Origin: an uncultured Acidimicrobiales bacterium
GTDB lineage: Bacteria; Actinomycetota; Acidimicrobiia; Acidimicrobiales; Aldehydirespiratoraceae
Reading direction: 5' to 3'
Length of the DNA: 64,000 bases
Assembly: GCA_905480195.1 (NCBI GenBank)
Contig: CAJQPN010000014.1
Coordinates: forward strand, 62,001 to 126,000
The position numbers and the translations under genes are program-made. The stretch's first letter is position 1. Every line of letters begins with the position of its first letter. Under the pieces are notes generated by a model. It was not told where the DNA came from. It worked only from the letters and a program-made list of their open reading frames with translations, and made no database searches. Positions 1 through 8,307 of this stretch are shown here, piece by piece.

Positions 1-1
1 C

Positions 2-409
2 GACATCGAGCCGTTGGAAGGTGAGCCTCTGGCCTATGCGTGTTCGGTTGACTGTTCGTCGGGTACGTACATCCGATCGCTCGCCGCCGATCTTGGTAAA
101 GCCCTTGGTGGTGGGGCTCACCTTCGTTTGCTGCGCCGGACGTCGGTGGGCGGCTTCGGACTCGATCAGGCGACCACCATCGAGGCGCCGGTGCTACTGC
201 CGATCGGGGTAGCGGTCGCGCACCTCAACGAGGCGGTCGTCGACGCTGCCACCGCCGCTGCAGTTGGGCACGGTCGCGTCCTTTCCCTCGACGACTTGGG
301 GGTGTCAGGCGATGGCCCATGGGCCGTGTTCGACACCGACAATGAGCTCTTGGCGGTCTACGAACCGCACGAGCGCGGTGGTAAGCCGACCGTAGTGATT
401 CCCCGGTAG
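2..409 (+). CDS. truB: tRNA pseudouridine synthase B, C-terminal part (5' end outside window)
   Basis: TruB makes pseudouridine 55 in the T-loop of tRNAs. The reading frame is open from base 2, so the real start lies before the window; the TTG at 14 in the ORF track is not the start. The visible part opens near the conserved TruB segment CSSGTYIRSLAADLG, which packs around the active site, followed by the LRRTSVGGF stretch and a C-terminal PUA-like tail. The stop TAG (407-409) is 12 nt before ribF, an order (truB then ribF) that is common in bacteria. Recognition is secure; only the C-terminal 135 codons or so can be seen. Confidence 0.93.
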   Translation, partial: DIEPLEGEPLAYACSVDCSSGTYIRSLAADLGKALGGGAHLRLLRRTSVGGFGLDQATTIEAPVLLPIGVAVAHLNEAVVDAATAAAVGHGRVLSLDDLGVSGDGPWAVFDTDNELLAVYEPHERGGKPTVVIPR

Positions 410-421
410 CGTTTTGCGGAC

Positions 422-1387
422 ATGGAACTTCTCCGTGACCGCCTAGATCATCTTCCTGCTGCCGTTTCAGTCGCGTCCACGATCGGGGTGTTCGATGGTG
501 TCCACCTCGGACATCAGGAAGTCTTTCGTCAAGTCCGTTCCACCGCTGATCGTCTTGGTGTCGCAGCCGCAGTCGTGACCTTCGACGGTCACCCGGCCCA
601 TGTTGTGCGCCCTGAGTCAGCACCGCTGCTGCTCACCACCCTCGACCAAAAGCTCGACCTCCTCGAGGCGCAGGGCCTCGACTACGCCTACGTCGTCTCG
701 TTCGACGAGGCCCGGGCGGCAACCCCGCCTGATGTGTTCATGCAGGAGGTCTTCGTCGATGCGTTACATGCCAAGGCGATCGTGGTGGGCGAGGACTTCC
801 ACTTCGGGGTTGGGCGTAGCGGCAACGTCGACGGTCTTACGATGTTCGGCGAGTCGGCTGGGTTCGAGGTCCATGCCCTCGAACTGATCCGTCACTCCGA
901 CGAAGCCCGCGAACCAGTGTCCTCAACCAAGATCCGTCGAGCGTTGGCCGGTGGCGACGTCCGTCGGGCGGCTGAGATGCTCGGGCGGCCCTACGAGGTT
1001 CGCGGTGTGGTCGAGGGCGGCGACCGGCGGGGAACCCAGATCGGCTTTCCAACGGCCAATATTCTCATTCCAAACGCAATGGCCTGGCCCGCCGACGCGG
1101 TATATGCGGGCTGGTGTCAGCGCGAGAACGGCGACGTGCATCCGTGCGCGATCAATATCGGTCGTCGGCCGACATTCTACGAGCACGCAGAGCAGTCGCT
1201 TCTCGAGGTTCACTTGATCGATTTCGAGGACGATCTTTACGGAGAGCAGGTCGACGTATCGTTCGTGGAGTTCCTTCGCAGCGAGCGCAAGTTCAACGGC
1301 ATCGATCAGTTGATCGAGCAACTCAAGGCCGATGTTGACGACAGCCGCGTCTTGCTTGCCGAGTCCACGTGGCGGCCTGGCGCTTGA
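422..1387 (+). CDS. ribF: Bifunctional riboflavin kinase / FAD synthetase
   Basis: RibF phosphorylates riboflavin to FMN and adenylates FMN to FAD in the cytosol. The 321-residue product has the usual length. The N-terminal nucleotidyltransferase half carries GVFDGVHLGHQ (about residues 22-32, the HxGH ATP site) and the SSTKIRRAL segment near residue 170. The C-terminal flavokinase half shows GTQIGFPTANI (about 203-213) and the AINIGRRPTF strand. It sits between truB and riboflavin synthase, so flavin synthesis and cofactor formation are linked here. The ATG at 422 fits the N terminus of the family. A TAGCGT hexamer that includes the truB stop codon lies 9 nt upstream and could be a weak promoter. 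Confidence 0.96.
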   Translation: MELLRDRLDHLPAAVSVASTIGVFDGVHLGHQEVFRQVRSTADRLGVAAAVVTFDGHPAHVVRPESAPLLLTTLDQKLDLLEAQGLDYAYVVSFDEARAATPPDVFMQEVFVDALHAKAIVVGEDFHFGVGRSGNVDGLTMFGESAGFEVHALELIRHSDEAREPVSSTKIRRALAGGDVRRAAEMLGRPYEVRGVVEGGDRRGTQIGFPTANILIPNAMAWPADAVYAGWCQRENGDVHPCAINIGRRPTFYEHAEQSLLEVHLIDFEDDLYGEQVDVSFVEFLRSERKFNGIDQLIEQLKADVDDSRVLLAESTWRPGA

Positions 1388-1435
1388 CCGGGCCATGGAA
1401 GTACGAGAACAGGTCCAGGACGGAGAGGAACTGAG

Positions 1436-2035
1436 ATGTTCACTGGTCTGGTTGAAGAAATCGGCACGGTTCGGTCCGTAACACCGGTCGGTGACGGTGC
1501 CCGGGTCGAGATCGGCGCTGCCGTCGTCCTCGCTGACGTCGAGATGGGAGCGTCCATTGCGGTCAACGGTTGTTGTCTGACCGTGGTCGAATGGGGGAGC
1601 GACTGGTGGGCAGCGGATGCGGTGCCCGAGACGCTCGACCGCACCAACCTGGGTTCGCTCGGCCCTGGTGACCCTGTGAACCTCGAACGACCACTCGCAG
1701 CCAACGGTCGATACGGCGGCCATGTTGTGCAGGGTCATGTCGACGGCACCGGAGAGGTCCAGCACATCGAACAACTCGACGATGGCTCGTACCTCTTCAC
1801 CTTCTCGCTGCCTGCGGAACTCATTTCGTACGTCGTTGAAAAGGGATCGATCGCCGTCGACGGCATCAGTCTCACCGTTGCCGGGGTCACTCCGACGTCG
1901 TTCTCGATTGCCATCATCCCTCACACCCACGCCGTCACGGCGATGGGTCGGCGTCAGGTGGGCGATACCGTCAACCTGGAAGCCGACGTGCTCGCCAAGT
2001 ACGTCGAACGGCTCGTCCGTCCATCCCTGCAGTGA
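1436..2035 (+). CDS. ribE: Riboflavin synthase alpha subunit
   Basis: Dismutates two 6,7-dimethyl-8-ribityllumazine molecules to riboflavin. The protein starts with the invariant MFTGLVEEIGTV and shows the internal duplication of the family: AVNGCCLTVV in the first barrel and IAVDGISLTV in the second, each followed by the VNLE strand (DPVNLERPL and DTVNLEADV). The 199-residue length is typical. A GGAG Shine-Dalgarno sequence (GGAGAGGAACTGAG before the ATG) supports the start. It lies 48 nt after ribF and 37 nt before ribBA. Lumazine synthase (ribH) and ribD are not in the window. Confidence 0.96.
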   Translation: MFTGLVEEIGTVRSVTPVGDGARVEIGAAVVLADVEMGASIAVNGCCLTVVEWGSDWWAADAVPETLDRTNLGSLGPGDPVNLERPLAANGRYGGHVVQGHVDGTGEVQHIEQLDDGSYLFTFSLPAELISYVVEKGSIAVDGISLTVAGVTPTSFSIAIIPHTHAVTAMGRRQVGDTVNLEADVLAKYVERLVRPSLQ

Positions 2036-2072
2036 TGCAACCCACCAACCTCGAGGCACCAGAGAGGTTTTC

Positions 2073-3299
2073 GTGAGCGATTTCCCCTTCACCGATATTG
2101 AGACCGCCGCCCAGGCGCTGGCCGCAGGGGAGTATGTGGTGCTCGTCGACGACGATTCGCCCGACGCCACCGGCGCACTTGCGGGTGCAGCTGAGCCGAT
2201 GACTACCGAACGGCTCGTGTGGCTCAATCGTCGTACGACCGGCCTCGTGGGTGTGCCAATGACCGTCGAGCGAGCGAATGCACTCGGCCTCGAATTGATG
2301 GTTGGCGAGGACGAAGCCACCGGACGAGGAGCCTTCACGGTGTCGATCGACCTGATCGAGGGCAACGCGACCGGTTCGTCACCGGCCGATCAGGCCCGGA
2401 CGATCGCTGCGCTCGCTCGCAACGACCTTCGCCCGGATCAGTTCGCCCGCCCCGGCCATGTGTTTCCACTCCGCGCCCGTCCCGGGGGTGTGCTGAAGCG
2501 GGCCGGCCATGCCGAAGCGGTCGTCGATTTGTGCACCGTCGCTGGTGTCGCCCGAGTCGGGGTGGTCGCCGACCTCGCGACCGAAGCGGGCGAGATGATG
2601 GATCTCGCCGCCTCGCGAGCCTTCGCTCTTGAACACGGCCTCAAGTTGGTATCGATCGCCGATTTAGTGCGACATCGCCGCCAAAAGGAGATCCTCGTCG
2701 AGCACTTCGCAGCCGCCCGCCTTCCCACCACCTTCGGTGAGTTCATGGCGCACGCCTATCGATCGGTGGTCGACGGCGAAGAACACGTCGCCTACGTCAT
2801 GGGCGACGTCGAGGGTGGCGAACCGCCGCTCGTGCGAGTCCACAGCGAGTGCCTCACCGGTGACATTCTCCATTCGACGCGCTGCGACTGTGGTCCACAG
2901 CTTCAGACTGCGCTGCAGAAGATCGCCGAAGAAGGTCGCGGCGTGTTGATCTACCTACGCGGTCATGAGGGCCGTGGCATCGGTATCGGCCACAAGATGC
3001 GGGCCTATGCCCTGCAGGACGAGGGCCTCGACACCGTGGATGCCAACTCAGCGCAGGGCCTTCCCGTCGACAGTCGAGAGTACGGCGTTGGTGCAAATAT
3101 GCTCGCCGACCTCGGTGTGACTCGGATGCGGATCATGACGAACAATCCGGCGAAGCTCACCGGGCTCGACGGTTACGGGCTCGAGATCGTGGAGCGCGTT
3201 CCGATCGAGATCCCACCGAATCCTGAGAACCTCCGATACCTCCAGACGAAGCGGAACCGGATGTCACATCAAATCGGTGCCGAGCCCGATGTCGGTTGA
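2073..3299 (+). CDS. ribBA: RibBA-type protein: intact GTP cyclohydrolase II with a degenerate DHBP synthase domain
   Basis: The ORF track opens at 1722 inside ribE; the GTG at 2073 (SDFPFTDIE) gives 408 residues, the usual RibBA length. The C-terminal GTP cyclohydrolase II half (about 205-400) is complete: zinc cysteines in SECLTGD and RCDCGPQ, the GHEGRGIGIG loop, SREYGVGANML and TNNPAKL. The N-terminal DHBP synthase half is recognisable (FTVSID, RPGHVFPLRARPGGVL), but the normal DDEDRENEGD active-site loop reads DDDSPDATGA at about residues 26-35. The later catalytic Glu of the CEL motif is Asp (VADL), and TGxSxxDR ends in DQ. I infer that this domain no longer makes DHBP and may be structural. 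The gene end overlaps the convergent phosphoesterase gene by 31 nt. Confidence 0.9.
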   Translation: MSDFPFTDIETAAQALAAGEYVVLVDDDSPDATGALAGAAEPMTTERLVWLNRRTTGLVGVPMTVERANALGLELMVGEDEATGRGAFTVSIDLIEGNATGSSPADQARTIAALARNDLRPDQFARPGHVFPLRARPGGVLKRAGHAEAVVDLCTVAGVARVGVVADLATEAGEMMDLAASRAFALEHGLKLVSIADLVRHRRQKEILVEHFAAARLPTTFGEFMAHAYRSVVDGEEHVAYVMGDVEGGEPPLVRVHSECLTGDILHSTRCDCGPQLQTALQKIAEEGRGVLIYLRGHEGRGIGIGHKMRAYALQDEGLDTVDANSAQGLPVDSREYGVGANMLADLGVTRMRIMTNNPAKLTGLDGYGLEIVERVPIEIPPNPENLRYLQTKRNRMSHQIGAEPDVG

Positions 3300-4570
3300 G
3301 AGTCAACTGATGTCGTGACCTGACCCGCCGCGTCCACCGCCGGGTACGTGCGGGTCCACGCATGGTTGAGGCTTCTATCGGAGATGCTGCCTGGAGACCA
3401 GCGGCCCCAAATACCGCCCACCACTGCGTGTGTCCGGTCGTTCCACGCAGCACATGTCGGTTCGGCCACGCGACGCACCACTTGGCGAACGGCCGAGGCG
3501 TGGATCGTATAGCCGGCCCAAACGCCGGGGTAGTCCTTGGTTGCTGACACCTCAGTGACCAGCCCAGTTGCGTGGCGGTACGCCCGGTTGCGGTGGGTGT
3601 GGCCGCTGGAGATGACGAGATCGGGGTTGGCCTCGAACAAGGCAGGCAGGAGATCGCGCGTGTCGAACTTTCGGATTCCGGGAGGCCAGATGTGCGGGTA
3701 TCTCCAGGGCTCGAGGTGGTGATGGGTGAAGATGAACGCTGGTTGCTCGCAATCGACCGCCTGGACCAGTTGCTCGGTCCACTGGCCGAGTCGGCCATAG
3801 CTGTGGCCGGGTACGGTCGAGTCGGCCATCACGATCGTTGCCCCGCCGATGTCGGTCGCATAGACCGGCTCGGGAAAGAGGCCTCGACGCCGAAGTTCGG
3901 TGGTGGCGTCGAGGGAGCCGCGCTTGGCAAACGTGTCGTGATTACCGGGCACGGCGAGGATCGGGATGTGGACGTCATCGAGCAGTTCATCGAAAAGATC
4001 CCATTCCGCAGGCATGCCGAGTTCGGTGATGTCACCCTTGATGACGAGGAGTTCGGCGCCCCACGCCTGAGCCTCGCGCACGGCTGCCTTCGCGCATCGA
4101 AGTGGGTAGGGCTCGACACCGTTCGGTTCTCGGAGTTGGCGGATCAGTCCGAACCCGTCAGCACCGAGATGGAGGTCGCTGATTGTTGCGATCTTTGCGA
4201 TTGGGGGGCCGTCAAGAGCACCGAGCGTGGTGACCAGGTGCCGGGTGATCGGTTGGCCGTCGACCTCGACGTCGACGGCTGTGCCGGTACCGGCAGCGAA
4301 GCCGTCGACGTCGGCAGCGCCGGAGTCGCCGGCCGCACCGATTTCGATCGGCTGTGTCCCGCTCCGGTGGTGGACGTTGAGGCGCAATGGACCATCGGGC
4401 AGGCCACGCCAGGTGAACTGCGCAGTCGTGTCCTCTACCGCGAACACTTCGGTCGGTGAGAGAGCAGTGAACGGGAGGGTCGGAAGTGCGCCTCGTCGGG
4501 TGGTGTCGGCGGCTGACGCCATGGTTTCGACGTTATGGCCTACCGCCGAACGTGACTGGTCACGAGTCAT
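3269..4570 (-). CDS. Calcineurin-like metallophosphoesterase with N-terminal extension
   Basis: A 433-residue protein of the dinuclear-metal phosphoesterase superfamily. The five metal-binding blocks are present in order: SDLHLG (about residue 134), KGDITE, PGNHD, FTHHHLEPW and SGHTHRNR. They are preceded by about 125 residues with a beta-rich look and no recognised domain. The substrate cannot be told from sequence. Its ATG overlaps the stop of the upstream aminopeptidase gene as ATGA, so the two are probably translationally coupled and the start at 4570 is well supported. No signal peptide or membrane segment is seen. The last 31 nt run under the convergent ribBA end. Confidence 0.85.
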   Translation of the reverse strand: MTRDQSRSAVGHNVETMASAADTTRRGALPTLPFTALSPTEVFAVEDTTAQFTWRGLPDGPLRLNVHHRSGTQPIEIGAAGDSGAADVDGFAAGTGTAVDVEVDGQPITRHLVTTLGALDGPPIAKIATISDLHLGADGFGLIRQLREPNGVEPYPLRCAKAAVREAQAWGAELLVIKGDITELGMPAEWDLFDELLDDVHIPILAVPGNHDTFAKRGSLDATTELRRRGLFPEPVYATDIGGATIVMADSTVPGHSYGRLGQWTEQLVQAVDCEQPAFIFTHHHLEPWRYPHIWPPGIRKFDTRDLLPALFEANPDLVISSGHTHRNRAYRHATGLVTEVSATKDYPGVWAGYTIHASAVRQVVRRVAEPTCAAWNDRTHAVVGGIWGRWSPGSISDRSLNHAWTRTYPAVDAAGQVTTSVDSQPTSGSAPI

Positions 4571-7065
4571 GAGCGGAGCGAACGGCTGAAGCGCTCGTGC
4601 TCACGGCCGCGGAGGCGAGCATTGATTGCCTGACGCTCAAGGTGTTGCTCGACCTGCTTTCCGGCCTGGGGAATCGGGTGGTTGGCGAGAAAATCCGCGA
4701 CCTCGGCGACGAGGTCGGGTTCATCGAGTGCCGTGATTCCCGACAGCATTCGTGGGATCGAGTTGCTCGGGAAACGGCCATCGAGATCAGCCCAGTTGTC
4801 TCGTACGTAAGCCCAGACGTAGCGGTCGACGAAGCGGTTGTGCATCGCCCGGGCGAGCACGTAAGGCGCGTCCTGGGTACGTACCGATCCGTGGCTGATC
4901 TCGGTGAGGAGCTGATCAACTAGTTCGACCGAAGGAAAGTTCGCAAGGGCACGGAGGTTGCGGATCTCGCCCTGAGGATCGTCGGCGGACTGCCAACGGT
5001 CGTGGACCGTGTCGTATTCGTCTTCGCCACCGTTGTGGCTCATGACGGTGAGAGCCGCAGCAGCGAGTGATGCGTCGTCGTGGTCAAGTGCCTCGGCAGC
5101 CGAAGCGATCACGGTGTGGGAGCCGCCTACGGTTCCCAATACTCGCACGAGCGTTGCTCGAAGCTCTCGGGTCCGGTCGTCGTCGTCGACTCCGGGTTCG
5201 CTTCCGACTGCCGCAAGAATGGGCTCGGCGAGCTCTCGCACGGCTGCCTGGAGTGTGGGTCGGGTATCGTCGTCGACGAGTCGATCGAGCCCGTGGAGGC
5301 CGGTACTGATCGCTTGCCACACGTTGAGATCGTCTTCTCCTGCGAAGTGGCGACAGAGGCTCAGGAACTCGGCGGCGGTGAGCGCACCGGCGACGCACGC
5401 GGCCCAGGCGTCGTCGACCACGCTGTGGCGTTCGGCAGGGCTGAGCTGGTCTGGATCGGGAAGTGCGTCGATGGTGATCGCAGTGCGGAGGAAGCCACTC
5501 GCGCCCTCGCTGACGGTGAGCGGGGCACCGGTGATGCCGGTGAGCAGCATCGAACGCTGGTCCATCAGCACCGATGTCGTGCCGCCGGAATGACGGATCA
5601 CGAGCGGGATCGTCCAGGTCCGGTCGTCGGCAACCGACGGGTCGAGCGTGAAGTGGTGTTGCTCGAGTCGTAGGCCGTGGGGGGTGGGGGTGGCGGTCAC
5701 GACGGGATGGCCACCTTGAAAGATCCATGCGTGCATGAGTGCTTGGACGGGCTGGCCCGACACGAGTTCGAGCGAATCCCACAGATCGGTCGTCTTCGTG
5801 TTCTTGTAGGCATGGGTTGCGATGTAGTGCCGCACTCCGTCTCGGAACACGTCTGCGCCGAGGTACTGCTCGAGCATGCGAACGACCGCAGCGCCCTTTT
5901 CATAGGTGAGGAGATCGAACATTCCCTCAGCGTCCTCGGGAGTGAGGACTGGGTATTCGATCGGTCGGGTCGAGGCGAGCGCATCGACATCGAAGGCTTG
6001 GGCGCGGGCGCGGGCGAACGTGTCCCAGACCCGCCAGTCGGGTCGATACGCATCACTGCAACTGGTCTCCATGAAGGTGGCAAAGGCCTCGTTGAGCCAG
6101 ATGCCTTCCCACCACTGCATTGTGACGAGGTCGCCGAACCACATGTGGGCGAGTTCGTGGTTGATTACATCGGCGACCACCTGGAGCTCTGGCTGACTCG
6201 CTTCGTCGGGGTCGACGAGAAGGAGCACCTCACGGAAGGTCACGCAGCCGAGATTCTCCATCGCCCCAAACGCAAAATCGGGGATCGCGATGAGGTCGAC
6301 CTTGTCGGAGGGGTAGGGGATGGCGAAGTAGTCGGACAGCCAGCCAAGGGCGTGCTTGGCCACGTCGAGTGCGAAGTGGGTCAGGTGCGCTTGGCCCGGA
6401 CGATGGACGACTCGGATAGGGATCCCGTCGGCGTCGATCGGCTTGGTGGCTTCAAGCGGTCCGACAACGAACGCGACGAGATAGGTGCTCATGATCATCG
6501 TGGGTGCGAAACTGATCCGCATCCGGCCATCGGATTCAGGCGTACGGTCAAACTCTGCGGTGTTTGAGACGGCCAGATGGTCGGCGTCGACGATCAAGGT
6601 GGTCTCGAAGGTGGACTTGTACTCGGGCTCGTCCCAACACGGGAAGCACCGTCGGGCATCGGTCGACTGAAACTGCGTGGTCGCGATGATGTGTTCGTCA
6701 CCACTGTCGTCGGTGTAGCTCGACCGGTAGAAGCCATGGAGCTGGTCATTGAGGACGCCGTCGAACGCGATCGAAAGTGTGGCTGAACCAGCGGGTAGCG
6801 CGGTGTCGGAGCGAAGGGTCAGTCGTTCGGTCTCGTCGTCGAGTTCGATGCTGACGATGTGCTTGGTTCCAGCCGTCGTGATCGATGCGGCGTGGATCGT
6901 GAGTTCGATCGCATTGAGCACGAGGTGATCGGTGGGTTCGATGATCTCGACGTCGATCTCGACCGATCCGGCGAACGTGAACCCCTGGAGATCAGGAGCC
7001 AGTTCGAGGCGGTAGGTGGAAGGAACCGCAAGACGGGGAAGGCGAGGATCGGCCGGGCTGCTCAT
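4567..7065 (-). CDS. pepN: M1-family zinc aminopeptidase (aminopeptidase N-like)
   Basis: Removes N-terminal residues from peptides. The 832-residue length matches the cytosolic M1 type. The substrate exopeptidase motif GAMENLGCVTF is followed by the zinc site HELAHMWFGD and the third ligand Glu in WLNEAFATFME (HExxH-x18-E). An N-terminal beta domain (TYRLELAPDLQGFTFAGSV) and a long helical ERAP1-like C-terminal half complete the family layout. The start at 7065 is supported by a TACCCT hexamer 7 nt upstream and no Shine-Dalgarno, suggesting a leaderless message. It is coupled by ATGA to the metallophosphoesterase gene downstream and diverges from the PfkB gene. Confidence 0.95.
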   Translation of the reverse strand: MSSPADPRLPRLAVPSTYRLELAPDLQGFTFAGSVEIDVEIIEPTDHLVLNAIELTIHAASITTAGTKHIVSIELDDETERLTLRSDTALPAGSATLSIAFDGVLNDQLHGFYRSSYTDDSGDEHIIATTQFQSTDARRCFPCWDEPEYKSTFETTLIVDADHLAVSNTAEFDRTPESDGRMRISFAPTMIMSTYLVAFVVGPLEATKPIDADGIPIRVVHRPGQAHLTHFALDVAKHALGWLSDYFAIPYPSDKVDLIAIPDFAFGAMENLGCVTFREVLLLVDPDEASQPELQVVADVINHELAHMWFGDLVTMQWWEGIWLNEAFATFMETSCSDAYRPDWRVWDTFARARAQAFDVDALASTRPIEYPVLTPEDAEGMFDLLTYEKGAAVVRMLEQYLGADVFRDGVRHYIATHAYKNTKTTDLWDSLELVSGQPVQALMHAWIFQGGHPVVTATPTPHGLRLEQHHFTLDPSVADDRTWTIPLVIRHSGGTTSVLMDQRSMLLTGITGAPLTVSEGASGFLRTAITIDALPDPDQLSPAERHSVVDDAWAACVAGALTAAEFLSLCRHFAGEDDLNVWQAISTGLHGLDRLVDDDTRPTLQAAVRELAEPILAAVGSEPGVDDDDRTRELRATLVRVLGTVGGSHTVIASAAEALDHDDASLAAAALTVMSHNGGEDEYDTVHDRWQSADDPQGEIRNLRALANFPSVELVDQLLTEISHGSVRTQDAPYVLARAMHNRFVDRYVWAYVRDNWADLDGRFPSNSIPRMLSGITALDEPDLVAEVADFLANHPIPQAGKQVEQHLERQAINARLRGREHERFSRSLRS

Positions 7066-7072
7066 GGCGCGA

Positions 7073-7078
7073 AGGGTA
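7073..7078 (-). promoter_or_regulatory. Leaderless -10 element of the aminopeptidase gene
   Basis: TACCCT on the minus strand, 7 nt before ATG 7065, with no Shine-Dalgarno between. It fits the TANNNT-N6/7-start pattern repeated through this window. Confidence 0.5.
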
Positions 7079-7246
7079 GTGCTGGTACTGCCAAGACGTG
7101 ATCCGGGTCAGAAACCGCAGTCGATGCCAGGATCGGTCGAGAAGTGATCGCAGGCGGCTATAAGGCTGAAGCGGTCCTGACACCCAAGCTCTCTGCGCCT
7201 CTCAGCGCTAGGGTTCCCGCGTCCCGCTTTTGGCCCGGAGGCACTT

Positions 7247-8233
7247 TTGCGAGTCAAGCCTGACTTACCCCTCGACGCCGTTGGTGTTGGCAATGCGATC
7301 GTCGACGTGATCGCCAACGTCCCAGACGACTTCCTCGTCGAACAGGGCGTGGTCAAGGGCGCGATGACGCTCATCGACACGGAGCGGGCGACGTCGCTGT
7401 ACGCAGCCATGCCACCCGGGATCGAAGTCTCGGGTGGTTCGGCTGCCAACACGATGGCAGGGGTTGCGAGCCTCGGGGGTCGAGCCTCCTACATCGGCAA
7501 AGTCCGAGACGATCAACTTGGGGATGTGTTTCGCCACGACACCCAGGTCGGTGGTGTCGCGTTCGATGTTCCTGCGGCGACCACCGGTGCGCCCACCGCC
7601 CGATCGCTCATCCAGGTGACCCCCGATGGCGAGCGGTCTATGAACACGTTCCTCGGTATCTCCGCACATCTCAGCCCTTCCGACGTCGATGATGCGCTCG
7701 TCGAGTCTGCAGCGATCACGTACTGCGAGGGCTACCTCTGGGATCGTCCCGAGGCCAAGGACGCTATTCGCCACGCCATGAACGTTGCCGCTGATGCTGG
7801 TCGCATCGTGTCGCTGACGCTCAGCGATTCGTTCTGCGTCGATCGTCACCGAGACGAGTGGCTCGATCTCATCGCCGACCGTGTCGATCTCGTGTTTGCG
7901 AACGAGGCCGAGGTCTGTTCGATGTTCGAGACCGACGACTTCGACTCGGCGGCGGTCCAGATCGCTGAACTGGTTGAGGTCGCAGCACTCACCCGTTCTG
8001 CGAATGGTTCGGTGGTCATGTTCGGGGGCGATCGAATCGATATCGGTGTCACGCCGGCTGATCATGTAGTCGACGCCACGGGTGCTGGTGATCAGTACGC
8101 CGCGGGATTCATGTACGGCCTTTCGATCGGCGCAGACCTGATGCGGTGCGGTGAACTCGGGTCGATCGCAGCAGGGGAGGTCATCTCCCACATCGGTGCG
8201 CGTCCTCGTGTCGAATTGGCGACGCTGATCTGA
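7247..8233 (+). CDS. PfkB-family carbohydrate kinase, adenosine kinase-like
   Basis: Predicted ATP-dependent kinase of the ribokinase superfamily, 328 residues. The first PfkB signature GNAIVDVIANVP, the SGGSAANTMAG substrate loop, the GKVRDDQLG segment and the catalytic DATGAGDQYAAGF motif (anion hole plus base Asp) are all present. The EVSGGSAANT and LSDSFCVDRHR segments match the bacterial group usually called adenosine kinase; the substrate is otherwise unproven. The start is a TTG at 7247 placed 5 nt after a strong GGAGG. The 181-nt divergent gap upstream, shared with the aminopeptidase gene, contains a TATAAG box around 7159 that could be its promoter. Confidence 0.85.
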   Translation: MRVKPDLPLDAVGVGNAIVDVIANVPDDFLVEQGVVKGAMTLIDTERATSLYAAMPPGIEVSGGSAANTMAGVASLGGRASYIGKVRDDQLGDVFRHDTQVGGVAFDVPAATTGAPTARSLIQVTPDGERSMNTFLGISAHLSPSDVDDALVESAAITYCEGYLWDRPEAKDAIRHAMNVAADAGRIVSLTLSDSFCVDRHRDEWLDLIADRVDLVFANEAEVCSMFETDDFDSAAVQIAELVEVAALTRSANGSVVMFGGDRIDIGVTPADHVVDATGAGDQYAAGFMYGLSIGADLMRCGELGSIAAGEVISHIGARPRVELATLI

Positions 8234-8273
8234 GCATTGCGCTGACGCAGGCAGGACCCCGGCTCGGTTGTCC

Positions 8274-8301
8274 TTGACCGGCCGATAATGGTCGTTATTA
8301 T
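8274..8301 (+). promoter_or_regulatory. Promoter of the tetR gene (leaderless)
   Basis: TTGACC (8274-8279), a 16-nt spacer and TATTAT (8296-8301), followed 6 nt later by the GTG start. Both boxes are close to consensus, and transcription would begin at or next to the start codon. Confidence 0.6.
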
Positions 8302-8302
8302 C
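8284..8302. promoter_or_regulatory. Candidate TetR operator over its own -10 box
   Basis: GATAATGGTCGTTATTATC is an inverted repeat with perfect 6-bp arms (GATAAT/ATTATC) and a 7-bp centre. It covers the -10 element of the adjacent tetR gene, the classic position for autorepression. Binding by this particular regulator is inference. Confidence 0.55.
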
Positions 8303-8307
8303 AGAAG

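Noticed and set aside
1388-2072. Possible FMN riboswitch near ribE or ribBA
   Set aside because: The gaps are only 48 and 37 nt, too short for the conserved RFN element, and no RFN-like sequence is seen.
923-2365. A 480-residue minus-strand ORF
   Set aside because: Antisense to ribF, ribE and ribBA, all secure genes; the sequence is low-complexity and unrelated to any family.
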